Shown here in pieces: positions 6,204 to 13,524 of a DNA stretch of 16,145 nt. Within the stretch, counting starts at the first letter, position 1; the number at the start of each line of letters is the position of its first letter. Position numbers and translations under genes: made by a program. Source of the stretch: Thermoplasmata archaeon (GTDB taxonomy: Archaea; Thermoplasmatota; Thermoplasmata; Lutacidiplasmatales; UBA184); NCBI GenBank assembly GCA_030039865.1, contig JASHUS010000224.1:1-16145 (forward strand), written 5' to 3'. Below the pieces are notes generated by a model, which ran no database searches, was not told the DNA's origin, and saw nothing but the letters and a program-made list of their open reading frames with translations.

Positions 6204-6602
6204 TTAACGGTTCGCCGGTCGACGGGGCTTCCCGGCCTCCCGGGACACCCGAGGCAAGTGGAGCTCGAGCCGGTGACGGTCGCGGGGGGCGAGGACCGGC
6301 ACCCCGGCCGCGAGGAGCCGGCGGCGCAGCTCGGCGTCCGCCGTCACGACGGGAGTGCCGCCCCGTCGCGCGGACCGAAGGATCGCGTCGTCCCCGGTGC
6401 CCATAGTCGGGGCGGACGGGAAGCGGCGCGCGAGCGTGCGCGCGGCTTGCGCGTCGGCGGTGCCGCGCGCGATCAGGCGATCGAGCTCGGCGATCACCGA
6501 CTCGGGGACCGCCAGGAGGGCCCCGGGGACGAGGCGATCGATCTCGGAGTCCAGCGGGAAGCCGTTGCGGAACGGCAGGAAGAGCACGTTCGCGTCGAGC
6601 AG
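6204..6602 (-). CDS. PIN-domain (VapC9/FCF1-like) RNase-type protein, start codon uncertain
   Basis: About 130 residues match archaeal PIN-domain proteins. The reading frame gives VLLDAN then VLFLPFRNGFPLDSEIDRL (first acidic residue in LLDAN), VPESVIAELDRL (second), GTGDDAILRSA (third) and VVTADAELRRRLLAAGVPVL (fourth). These four acidic positions bind metal in PIN nucleases; the LPF motif is typical of the single-gene archaeal group related to rRNA-processing Fcf1. The first ATG/GTG/TTG in frame is GTG at 6587, which would lose the essential first Asp. The frame is open upstream but holds no standard start before the acyl-CoA synthetase. I therefore place the start at CTG 6602 (M-L-D-A-N). 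It follows the synthetase gene by about 25 bp. No antitoxin gene is adjacent, so it is more likely an RNA-processing enzyme than a toxin. Confidence 0.7.
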   Translation of the reverse strand: MLDANVLFLPFRNGFPLDSEIDRLVPGALLAVPESVIAELDRLIARGTADAQAARTLARRFPSAPTMGTGDDAILRSARRGGTPVVTADAELRRRLLAAGVPVLAPRDRHRLELHLPRVSREAGKPRRPANR

Positions 6603-6627
6603 GACGCGTCGGGACCGACGGGCCGGT

Positions 6628-8217
6628 CTACGGCTTGCGGAGCCGGACGCCGAGCGCGTCTCGGTCGTACTGCACCCCTCCCGAGCGCCCCCGCAGCGCG
6701 AACCGCTGGGCCTTCTGGTTCGCGGTCTTGGGGATCTCCTCGATGAACTCGATGAACTGGGGGACCATGAAGAACGGAAGGTTCGCGGCGCAGAACTCGA
6801 AGAGCTCGCGCGGCTCGGCGCGGGCCCCGGGGCGGAGTTGGACGAACGCCTTCACGTCCTCCTCGCCGAGCGGCGACGGGACCCCGACGACGACCGTCTC
6901 GAACACGGCCGGGTGCCGGTTGAGGACCGATTCGACGTCGTACGGCGCCAGGTTCTCCCCGCGGCGGCGGATGACGTCCTTCTTCCGGTCCACGAAGTAG
7001 TAGTAGCCGTCGGGGTCCCGCGTCACGTAGTCGCCGGTGTGGAACCACAGGTTCCGCCACGCCTCCACGGTCTTCTCGGGTTGGTTCAGGTAGCCGAGGA
7101 ACATGGTGAACGGGGCGCGGGGGCGGACGATTAGCTCGCCCCGGACCCCGGGCGGCACCGGCCGGTCGTCGTCGTCGACGACGTCCGCTTCGACGAACCC
7201 GAGCGGGGTCCCGACCGAGCCGAGGCGGACGCGATCCGGTGGGTTCATGAGCGTCGTACATCCGCATTCGGTCATTCCGTAGAGCTCCACGATCGAGCAG
7301 TCGAATCTCGCTTCGAACTCCTGCCAGATCGCCCGGGTAGTGCCGGCGGTGAGCGCGGTCCGAACGGCGTGGGTCCGGTCTGTCGGCCGCTCCGGCTGCT
7401 TGTAGAGCACGTTGATCATCGCGATGAGCAACGATACGTGGGTGGCCCGGAAGCGGGCCGCCGATTCCCAGTAGGTGGAGGCATGGAATCGCTCGTCGAA
7501 CGCCGCGGTGAGGTCGTTCAGGATCGCGTTGAGGAGCGTCATCTCCTGCGCGTTGCAGTGGAAGAGCGGCAAGGCGGAGAACAGAATCGAGTCCGGCGCG
7601 AGACGGCTGCGGAGCCCGATCTCGCGCGGGGTCACGATCTGCTTCTCGTGCGGGATGATCGCTCCCTTCGGGGGACCGGTCGTGCCGCTCGTGTACATGA
7701 TCGACACCGGATCCTGCGGCCGGATCACCGGCCGAGGGTCCAGCGCGCGGCCCGAACGGAGGGCGGCGAACTCCGGCACGCTCGAAGGCACCGACGCCCC
7801 ATCGGTCGGGCCCGCGACCCACTCGAGCGGGATGCCGAGCCCCGCCCGGATCGGCGCGTACGCTTCCCACAGGCGGCGATCGATCACGAGGCCGCTCGGG
7901 GCGCTGTCGGCGAGCTCGTAGCGAAGGATCTCGCCCTTCAGCGCGGTGTTGAGCGGGACCAGCACCGCGCCCCGTTTCGCCGAGGCGAACCAGAGGAGCG
8001 GGAATTCCGGGGTATTGAACAGCAACGACGCGACTCGGCCGCCCGCCGGTACCCCGGCGGCGGCGAGCCCCGCCGCGATCTCCTCGGACTCTTGGTCGAG
8101 GGTCCGGTAGCTGAGCTCGCGATGCTCGAAGCGGACCGCGGCGCGGTCCCCGTTCTTCTCGGCCTTGCGACGGACCAGGTTCGCGAGGTCGTGGTACTCC
8201 TCGCCCGGCTCGAGCAT
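6628..8217 (-). CDS. Acyl-CoA synthetase (AMP-dependent ligase, ANL superfamily)
   Basis: This 529-residue enzyme activates a carboxylic acid as acyl-AMP and then acyl-CoA. The P-loop-like motif is YTSGTTGPPKG (175-185); the others are LYGMTE (312-317), the hinge region TGDY...RKKD (394-413), RRRGENLAPYDVE (417-429) and PKTANQK near the C-terminus (catalytic Lys502). Length and motifs fit the medium/long-chain and crotonobetaine/carnitine-CoA ligase-like group; the substrate cannot be read from sequence. The frame is open further upstream, but ATG 8217 is preferred because it begins the conserved N-terminus and sits about 30 bp from a TATA-like box. The PIN gene follows closely and is probably in the same transcript. 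Together with the other acyl-CoA genes, it is the likely entry step for a fatty or branched acid. Confidence 0.9.
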   Translation of the reverse strand: MLEPGEEYHDLANLVRRKAEKNGDRAAVRFEHRELSYRTLDQESEEIAAGLAAAGVPAGGRVASLLFNTPEFPLLWFASAKRGAVLVPLNTALKGEILRYELADSAPSGLVIDRRLWEAYAPIRAGLGIPLEWVAGPTDGASVPSSVPEFAALRSGRALDPRPVIRPQDPVSIMYTSGTTGPPKGAIIPHEKQIVTPREIGLRSRLAPDSILFSALPLFHCNAQEMTLLNAILNDLTAAFDERFHASTYWESAARFRATHVSLLIAMINVLYKQPERPTDRTHAVRTALTAGTTRAIWQEFEARFDCSIVELYGMTECGCTTLMNPPDRVRLGSVGTPLGFVEADVVDDDDRPVPPGVRGELIVRPRAPFTMFLGYLNQPEKTVEAWRNLWFHTGDYVTRDPDGYYYFVDRKKDVIRRRGENLAPYDVESVLNRHPAVFETVVVGVPSPLGEEDVKAFVQLRPGARAEPRELFEFCAANLPFFMVPQFIEFIEEIPKTANQKAQRFALRGRSGGVQYDRDALGVRLRKP

Positions 8218-8243
8218 CGGACGTGCGGTCGAGGTCGGGGGAG

Positions 8244-8250
8244 GGATAAG
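8244..8250 (-). promoter_or_regulatory. TATA-like box for acyl-CoA synthetase
   Basis: On the minus strand CTTATCC is centred near 8247, about 30 bp before the ATG at 8217. This implies a leaderless or nearly leaderless transcript. Confidence 0.5.
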
Positions 8251-8305
8251 ATGACGTCGGAGGTCGGTCACCGGCGGGGCGCGGCGCTCGGGGCCCAACC
8301 GGGGA

Positions 8306-8311
8306 TTGATA
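8306..8311 (+). promoter_or_regulatory. TATA-like box for Nudix hydrolase
   Basis: ATTGATA in a GC-rich divergent gap is centred about 28 bp before GTG 8336. That spacing matches the other genes here and argues that GTG 8336, not the upstream TTG that lies inside this box, is the true start. Confidence 0.45.
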
Positions 8312-8335
8312 CACCGGGGCGCGCTGCGCGGGGCC

Positions 8336-8800
8336 GTGTCGCCCCGGAGCGAGCCGTACCGACCGGACGCGCCGATCGTACCCGAGCTCGCCGCCGGCGC
8401 GATCGTCGTCCGCGCGGGGGACGATCGGATCCTGCTCCTCCACGAGAAGGAAGAGGCGCGTTGGTGCTTTCCCAAGGGGCACGTCGATCCGGGCGAGTCG
8501 CTGCCCGCGGCCGCCCTCCGCGAGATCCGAGAAGAGACCGGCCTCGCGGACGTCCGGCTCGTCGAGGAATTGATCGAGGTCCACTACCGGTTCTACCAGC
8601 CGAAGAAGCGGCAGAACGTGCACAAGACGACCGTCTACTATCTCGGTCGGACCGAGTCGGCGGAGATCCGGACCGAGCCGATCTTCGATCGGTACGAGTG
8701 GGTCTCCCTCGCGGAGGCTCGCGACCGGGTACCCTACGATACCGACCGTGAGGTGCTCGAGTCGGCCGCCCGTCGGCTCCCCACGGGTCGCCCGGGATGA
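8336..8800 (+). CDS. Nudix hydrolase (diadenosine polyphosphate hydrolase-like)
   Basis: This 154-residue Nudix protein has a complete Nudix box at residues 48-70: G48-x5-E54-x7-REIREETGL, with Arg62, Glu63, Glu66 and Glu67 in place for Mg-dependent pyrophosphate hydrolysis. A WCFPKGH lead-in, HKTTVYYLG strand and WVSLAEA segment match the Ap4A-hydrolase-like branch, which cleaves dinucleoside polyphosphates or other nucleoside diphosphate derivatives. It is cytosolic. An upstream in-frame TTG at 8306 exists, but it falls inside the putative TATA box. The gene is divergent from the acyl-CoA synthetase and convergent with the surface glycoprotein. Confidence 0.88.
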   Translation: MSPRSEPYRPDAPIVPELAAGAIVVRAGDDRILLLHEKEEARWCFPKGHVDPGESLPAAALREIREETGLADVRLVEELIEVHYRFYQPKKRQNVHKTTVYYLGRTESAEIRTEPIFDRYEWVSLAEARDRVPYDTDREVLESAARRLPTGRPG

Positions 8801-8848
8801 ACCGCCCCGTCGATTCGGGGCAGGGAAAATCAAAGGGGAAGGGGTTGG

Positions 8849-8870
8849 GGTGGGTCCCGAAGGACCCACC
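8849..8870. terminator. Strong hairpin between convergent Nudix and surface-glycoprotein genes
   Basis: A perfect 9-bp stem GGTGGGTCC / GGACCCACC encloses a CGAA tetraloop in the 88-bp gap between two 3' ends. There is no T-run on either side, so it is not a classical terminator; it may act as a bidirectional 3'-end structure or an mRNA processing site. Confidence 0.45.
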
Positions 8871-8888
8871 GGGGGCGCGCGGTCGCCC

Positions 8889-10277
8889 TTACCGAGGCTG
8901 GTTCGGGTCCTGGAACGGTCCCGTTCCGCTCGGCGGGGCGGGCGGGCTCGACGCACCGGGCGGGACGGCCGCGGCGGGGGGGACGCCACCGGTCATCGAC
9001 GCTCCGTTGCCGTTCGGGCCGTTGCCCTTCGACCGGCGCCGGTTGTACGAGCGCAGCGAGATCACGCCGACGGCTCCGACGACGACCGCGATCACCGCGA
9101 TCCCGACGCCGACGAGGAGGAGCGAACCTCCCGCGGCGGGGGAGCTACCGGTGCTCGACGGGGTGCTCGTCAGTCCGTGGGCGATCGACTGGGCCTGCGC
9201 CACGGACATCGGCTCGCCCTGGACCGTCGAACCCGGCTGGCTCGCCGGGCCCGCGGACACGGCGCTGTCCGACGAACCGAACGTCTGATCGGCCGCCGTC
9301 ACCGACGGGCCGAACGCCCCGGGGCTCACGTAGAGGTGCTCCGAGGAGACGGCCGTCGTGCCGAGCGCCAACGAGCTGTACGGCATCGCCGCCGCGCCCC
9401 ACGGGTCGAACGCCCGCGGGACGAGGAGGAAGCCGTCGTACCCGTTGAACGGACCCTGGAAGATCAGCACGATCCCGACCCGGCTCTTGCCGTCCGTGAA
9501 GGGGTGCGTGAGACCGACCTTGTAGCCCGTCACCGAGACGGTCGCGCTGCCGTTGAGGCTGCCGTTGTCCGATCCGGAGCCGCTCTTCACGGTCCCGTTG
9601 TAGCCCTGGTCCGACCAGTTCCACGCGATCGTCCACGCGCCCGCGCCGGTCTCGGTCGCCGTCGAGTTCCACTGGTTGACCCCCGTGAGGTTCAGGGGGA
9701 TCAGGCCCAGCGATGGCGAGAACGCGACCGCGAACTCTCCCGAGCGGGTGATGTTCAGGTACGCGCTGCGCGACAGGCTGCCGGCCGTCTGGGTGACCGA
9801 CTGCTCCGTGGCGCCTTGCAACGAGGCCGAGGCGTTCAGGATCCCGAGGGCCGGTACCGCCGAGCCGTTCACGTAGACGGACGAGCCGTTCGTGACGTTG
9901 GCGAAGCCCGTGTCGGCTTCCTGGGTGTGGAAGTGATAGACGATCGAACGCACCGGTCCCGTCGCGGAGGCCGAGACGGTCGCCGCGATCGTTCGCTGCT
10001 CTTCGATCATCCACACGCCGGACGCGGTGGGGGTGACCGTGAACACCACGGTCCAGCCGTACATCGCGCTCCAGTTGATCGTCGTATTGCCGAGCTGGAC
10101 AGTGCCGTTCGACCAGCCCTGTCCGCCGTACGCCCACTGATTCGCGGGGTTCGCGCTCGTCGCCGGGGTGACGGAGGCCGCGTTCGCGGCGCCGGACAGC
10201 GCCGGAACGATCGCGACCGCCACCAGGAGCGCGACGCCCGCCGCGATCCAGGTCTTCATTCCGCTCTTCTCTACCAT
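8889..10277 (-). CDS. Secreted, membrane-anchored surface glycoprotein (hypothetical)
   Basis: This 462-residue protein is not recognised as a known family. It has a Sec-type signal peptide (about residues 1-34, hydrophobic IAAGVALLVAVAIVPAL, then ANA), a large Ser/Thr/Asn-rich ectodomain, one transmembrane helix near residues 385-412 (LLLVGVGIAVIAVVVGAVGV) and a basic stop-transfer RSYNRRRSK. A short Gly/Pro/Asn-rich cytoplasmic tail follows. I count 14 N-x-S/T sequons, all in the first two-thirds of the ectodomain, so it is probably heavily N-glycosylated. A Ser/Pro/Gly linker precedes the anchor. No cysteine is present. The ATG at 10277 has AAGGA five bases upstream; a second ATG seven codons in is possible. 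It may be a cell-envelope or S-layer-associated protein. Confidence 0.75.
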   Translation of the reverse strand: MVEKSGMKTWIAAGVALLVAVAIVPALSGAANAASVTPATSANPANQWAYGGQGWSNGTVQLGNTTINWSAMYGWTVVFTVTPTASGVWMIEEQRTIAATVSASATGPVRSIVYHFHTQEADTGFANVTNGSSVYVNGSAVPALGILNASASLQGATEQSVTQTAGSLSRSAYLNITRSGEFAVAFSPSLGLIPLNLTGVNQWNSTATETGAGAWTIAWNWSDQGYNGTVKSGSGSDNGSLNGSATVSVTGYKVGLTHPFTDGKSRVGIVLIFQGPFNGYDGFLLVPRAFDPWGAAAMPYSSLALGTTAVSSEHLYVSPGAFGPSVTAADQTFGSSDSAVSAGPASQPGSTVQGEPMSVAQAQSIAHGLTSTPSSTGSSPAAGGSLLLVGVGIAVIAVVVGAVGVISLRSYNRRRSKGNGPNGNGASMTGGVPPAAAVPPGASSPPAPPSGTGPFQDPNQPR

Positions 10278-10296
10278 GTTCTTCCTTCGTTCTCCC

Positions 10297-10314
10297 GACG
10301 GGGCCTGCCCCGTC
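10297..10314. promoter_or_regulatory. GC-rich hairpin in the putative leader of the surface glycoprotein gene
   Basis: A perfect inverted repeat GACGGGG / CCCCGTC with CCTG loop lies 20 bp upstream of the surface-glycoprotein ATG and downstream of the urocanase stop. With a TATA-like CTTATG near 10341-10347 (minus strand), the hairpin would fall at the very start of the surface-protein mRNA. It may instead be the 3'-end structure of the urocanase transcript. Confidence 0.4.
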
Positions 10315-10442
10315 CGAGGGCCTCATGCGGGGGTCCGTGACATAAGGGACTGCCTCGACCGTTCCGCCGGGGCTTGGACCCCATGCGAAGGGCTAGCACG
10401 CCGGCTCTGCCGAGGACGTGGCGCCCCGCCGGCACCGGTCGG

Positions 10443-12128
10443 TCAGTCTCGTCCGCTCGGGGGGATCCCCGGGATCCGGAAGCCGGCCCCCCGCGCGAGG
10501 CGTTCGGACTCGGGGTAGCCGGCGTCCGCGTGACGCGCGACGCCGATCCCCGGGTCGTTGTGCAGCGTCCGTCCGATCCGGCGGTCTGCGTCCGCCGTGC
10601 CGTCCGCGACGATGACGAGACCGGCGTGGATCGAGTTGCCGATCCCGGTCCCCCCGCCGTGGTGCACCGAGACCCACGTCGCGCCGCTCGCCACATTGAG
10701 GAGGGCGTTGAGGATCGGCCAATCGGCGATCGCGTCCGAGCCGTCGCGCATCGCCTCGGTCTCGCGGAACGGGCTCGCGACGCTGCCCGTGTCGTGGTGA
10801 TCGCGCCCGATCGCGATCGGAGCCCGGACCTCGCCGTCGTGCACCAGGGCATTGACGAGGTGACCGAACCGCTCGCGCTCGCCGTAGCCCATGTAGCAGA
10901 TGCGGGCCGGCAGTCCCTGGAAGCGGACCTTCTCCCCCGCGAGCCGGATCCACCGGCAGAGGTGTTCGTTCGCGGAGAACTCGGACAGGATCATCCGATC
11001 GATGCGGTGAATGTCGGACCCCTCGCCGCTCAGCGCGAGCCAGCGGAACGGTCCGCTGCCGACCGCGAAGAGCGATCGGATGTACCGCGGGACGTAGCCG
11101 TAGATCTCGAAGGCGTCGGCGACGCCGGCCTCGCGCGCCTGCGTCCGGAAGTTGTTGCCGTAATCGAACGCGACCGAACCGGCCCGTCGCAGGGCGAGTA
11201 TCGCCCGGGCCTCCTCCGCGATCGACGCCTTGACCCGGCGGAGATACCCGTCCAAGTCCGCCGCTCGCGCCTTCGCCGCATCCTCGACGGTCATCCCCTG
11301 CGGGATGTACCCCACGCGGATGTCGTGGGCCGCGGTCTGGTCGCTCACGATGTCCGGACGAAGGCCCCGCCGGACGATCTCGGGGTAGACGTCCGCCGCG
11401 TTCGCGCGCAGGCCCACGGAGAGGGGGGTTCCGGCGCGCGCGGCATCCTCCACGAGCCGCACCGCTTCGTCGAGGCTCGCGGCCTCGACGTCGAGGTACC
11501 GGTACGACAGACGCCGCTCGATCGCACGCGGGTCGACGTCGACGATCAGCGCGGCCCCCCCGAGGAGCGTGACCGCGAGCGGCTGCGCGCCGCCCATCTC
11601 GCCGAGTCCCGAAGTGAGCATCCACCGTCCTTTCAGGTCGGACGCGCCGAACTCGGTCCGGGCGAGCGCGGCCAGGGTCTCGTACGTTCCCTGCAGGATC
11701 CCCTGCGTGCCGATGTACACCCAGCTACCGGCCGTCATCTGACCGTACATGGTCAGTCCGCGGCGCTCGAGGTCCCAGAAGACGTCGTCCGTGGCCCATC
11801 GGGGAACGATCAGCGCATTCGCGATGAGGACCCGCGGAGCGTCCGGATGCGTGGGGAAGATCCCCACCGGCTTGCCCGACTGGACGAGGAGCGTCTCCGA
11901 GGCGCCGAGCGTTCGGAGAGATTCGACGATCCGGTCGAACGCGCCCCAGTCTCGGGCCGCCTTCCCCCGACCGCCGTAGACGATCAGGTGTTCGGGGTCG
12001 CGGGCGACCTCGGGATCGAGATTGTTCATGAGGAGCCGCAACGCGGCCTCCTGGGGCCAACCCTGGCAGGAGAGCGCCGTCCCGCGCGGAGCCCGGATGA
12101 TCCGACGGCTCTCCAACGTCTGGGCCAT
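10443..12128 (-). CDS. hutU: Urocanate hydratase
   Basis: This 561-residue cytosolic enzyme adds water to urocanate using tightly bound NAD, giving imidazolone propionate in histidine degradation. Length is close to the usual ~555. Conserved blocks visible include YGGRGKAARDW, TAGSWVYIGTQGILQGTYETL, TSGLGEMGGAQPLA, SDQTAAHD, DYGNNFRTQAREAG, PRYIRSLFAVGSGPFRWLALSG, HHDTGSV and SVHHGGGTGIGNS. Of two in-frame ATGs, 12128 is preferred over 12146: it begins the conserved MAQTLESRRIIRAPRG, and a TATA-like CTACATAG is centred about 29 bp upstream. No hutH, hutI or hutG gene lies in the window, so the rest of the pathway must be elsewhere. It is divergent from tRNA-Thr. Confidence 0.96.
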   Translation of the reverse strand: MAQTLESRRIIRAPRGTALSCQGWPQEAALRLLMNNLDPEVARDPEHLIVYGGRGKAARDWGAFDRIVESLRTLGASETLLVQSGKPVGIFPTHPDAPRVLIANALIVPRWATDDVFWDLERRGLTMYGQMTAGSWVYIGTQGILQGTYETLAALARTEFGASDLKGRWMLTSGLGEMGGAQPLAVTLLGGAALIVDVDPRAIERRLSYRYLDVEAASLDEAVRLVEDAARAGTPLSVGLRANAADVYPEIVRRGLRPDIVSDQTAAHDIRVGYIPQGMTVEDAAKARAADLDGYLRRVKASIAEEARAILALRRAGSVAFDYGNNFRTQAREAGVADAFEIYGYVPRYIRSLFAVGSGPFRWLALSGEGSDIHRIDRMILSEFSANEHLCRWIRLAGEKVRFQGLPARICYMGYGERERFGHLVNALVHDGEVRAPIAIGRDHHDTGSVASPFRETEAMRDGSDAIADWPILNALLNVASGATWVSVHHGGGTGIGNSIHAGLVIVADGTADADRRIGRTLHNDPGIGVARHADAGYPESERLARGAGFRIPGIPPSGRD

Positions 12129-12153
12129 CGCCCGACGCCCACGCATCGGTCGG

Positions 12154-12160
12154 CTATGTA
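12154..12160 (-). promoter_or_regulatory. TATA-like box for hutU
   Basis: On the minus strand TACATAG lies about 29 bp upstream of ATG 12128, supporting the shorter start and a leaderless transcript. Confidence 0.45.
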
Positions 12161-12204
12161 GGCACCGGGCCCGACCCGCGCGGTCGCCGAACGCCCGGAG
12201 GCCT

Positions 12205-12210
12205 CATATC
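12205..12210 (+). promoter_or_regulatory. TATA-like box for tRNA-Thr
   Basis: CATATC is the only AT-rich hexamer before the tRNA and is centred about 29 bp upstream of its first base. Confidence 0.45.
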
Positions 12211-12235
12211 GGACGGGCGCGCGTCCCTCAGCCGT

Positions 12236-12308
12236 GCCGCCGTAGCTCAGTCGGTAGAGCGGCTGATTTGTAATCAGCAGGTCGGGAGTTCAATCCTCTC
12301 CGGCGGCT
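12236..12308 (+). tRNA. tRNA-Thr (UGU)
   Basis: A complete 73-nt cloverleaf: acceptor GCCGCCG / CGGCGGC, TA at positions 8-9, D-arm GCTC...GAGC, anticodon arm GCTGA-TTTGTAA-TCAGC (anticodon TGT), five-base variable loop and T-arm GGGAG-TTCAATC-CTCTC with one G-U pair. Discriminator is U, as usual for archaeal tRNA-Thr. No intron and no encoded CCA. It reads codon ACA and probably other ACN codons. Confidence 0.95.
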
Positions 12309-12349
12309 CTCGCTCCCGCCCGCTGCGTCGACCGAGCTCTCTTCGAAGA

Positions 12350-12403
12350 CCCCCGGGGAGCGGCCGCGCGGACCCACCGGCGGGGCCGAGGCGGCCCCCG
12401 GGG
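12350..12403. repeat. Pair of identical 9-bp GC palindromic repeats
   Basis: CCCCCGGGG occurs at 12350-12358 and again at 12395-12403 between tRNA-Thr and the pilin gene. Each contains a self-complementary octamer, and the two copies can pair with each other. This may be a tRNA 3'-end structure or a pilin operator; in such GC-rich DNA chance is also possible. Confidence 0.3.
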
Positions 12404-12416
12404 TTCTTGAGGAAGA

Positions 12417-12424
12417 TTGATAAT
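12417..12424 (+). promoter_or_regulatory. TATA-like box for the pilin gene
   Basis: TTGATAAT is centred about 28 bp before ATG 12448 but only 10 bp before the first ATG at 12430. The spacing used by the other genes here favours 12448 as the leaderless start. Confidence 0.45.
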
Positions 12425-12447
12425 CCGTTATGCGCATCAATATGGCA

Positions 12448-13473
12448 ATGCGTCAGCGGGGGCGCCTGCGCCGCCGGCGGAATCGCCGCGGTGTGGCCGA
12501 GATCATCGGGGTCATCCTTCTCCTCGCGATGACGATCGTCGCGGGCGCGCTCCTGTGGTCGTTCCGGATCTACACGCCGCCGGCCCCGCCGACGATCAGC
12601 TTCACGATCCGCACCGGTGGCAGCAACCCGGTCTGGGGCGACCCGACCGACTGCCAGCCGTGGGGCTACAACATCACGGACTACGAGGAAGAGACGTACA
12701 ACGGCACGACCGGAGGTCTCGACTCGTCGAAGGTCGCCGACTGGGTCGGCGGTGACAACGATGAGCCGCCCGACACGAGCTGGTTCGCCGAGTGCGAGAA
12801 CTCCGTGACGGGCAATTTCTCCACGATGCCGTCGACCCAGATCATCATCTCCGCGCACTCGCCCTCGGCGATCCCGCTCGACGACATCGACTTCACGTTC
12901 GTGTGCTACAACAGTACCGCGACCGGAGGTACCACGATCCTCGTCAACGGTACCCTTGCGTCGATGACGTGGTTCCCGGGACTGACGTCGGAACCGGCGT
13001 CGGACGCTCCCCTCCTGGGGTACTGCGGCAACTTCAACGCGGGCGGCTTCGAGGGCGCGGCGTACGGCACGTACTACAACCGGCTGGGTCTCTTCGTGCC
13101 CCTCAGCCAGGGGATCACCACGCTCGAGAACGGCGATACGCTGATCCTCTACCTCCACACGAGCACCGAGACCGTCGGGGGCCGCACGATCGTGCCGCCC
13201 CTCGACTTCATGTGCGTCGCGAACGCGGGCGGCGTCACCTTCGATGATCAGACGCCCGAGGACGGGTGCCACGAGACGTACTCGTCCGGCGGGGACCACA
13301 GCACGACCGAGTACATCCCGACGTTCCAGTCCGACTTCGACGATTACCACGGCGCCCCGCCGTGGTGCTTCTCCACGCCGGGCTCGTGCGAGATCTACCT
13401 GACGTACACGGGCTACCCCTCGACGGTGCTGGCCGCGATCCCGCTCAACACGCTCGCCCCTCCGAGCACGTAG
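12448..13473 (+). CDS. Archaeal type IV pilin-like protein (class III signal peptide)
   Basis: With the ATG at 12448 the protein has 341 residues; ATGs at 12430 and 12442 would add six or two. A very basic leader (RGRLRRRRNRRG) is followed by VAEIIGVILLLAMTIVAGALLW, a typical archaeal pilin N-terminus that a PibD/EppA-type prepilin peptidase would cut at Gly15|Val16, leaving the hydrophobic helix to build the filament core. The ectodomain of about 300 residues is unusually long for a pilin, with eight cysteines (for example DCQPW, ECENS, VCYNS, GYCGN) and about five N-glycosylation sequons, suggesting a disulfide-stabilised glycosylated head. It could be a minor or adhesive pilin or a cell-surface protein anchored by a pilin-like helix. 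No assembly ATPase or platform gene lies in the window. A small membrane-anchored protein follows 51 bp downstream. Confidence 0.85.
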   Translation: MRQRGRLRRRRNRRGVAEIIGVILLLAMTIVAGALLWSFRIYTPPAPPTISFTIRTGGSNPVWGDPTDCQPWGYNITDYEEETYNGTTGGLDSSKVADWVGGDNDEPPDTSWFAECENSVTGNFSTMPSTQIIISAHSPSAIPLDDIDFTFVCYNSTATGGTTILVNGTLASMTWFPGLTSEPASDAPLLGYCGNFNAGGFEGAAYGTYYNRLGLFVPLSQGITTLENGDTLILYLHTSTETVGGRTIVPPLDFMCVANAGGVTFDDQTPEDGCHETYSSGGDHSTTEYIPTFQSDFDDYHGAPPWCFSTPGSCEIYLTYTGYPSTVLAAIPLNTLAPPST

Positions 13474-13524
13474 GCGATCGACCGGGATTGGACGCGGAGG
13501 GCGCTCGTAGCGGCGGCGGGAGCC

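Noticed and set aside
6204..6602. PIN protein as a VapC toxin of a toxin-antitoxin pair
   Set aside because: No small antitoxin gene is adjacent; the upstream gene is an acyl-CoA synthetase, and the LPF motif fits the stand-alone archaeal group better.
6494..8989. 831-residue open frame on the minus strand, the longest in the window
   Set aside because: It is a frame shadow of the acyl-CoA synthetase with Arg/Pro-rich composition; the true frame carries all ligase motifs.
7369..10340. Two long plus-strand frames (460 and 530 residues)
   Set aside because: They are antisense or shifted-frame shadows of the acyl-CoA synthetase, Nudix and surface-glycoprotein genes.
10374..12161. 595-residue plus-strand frame
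   Set aside because: It is antisense to urocanase, which is beyond doubt from its conserved blocks.
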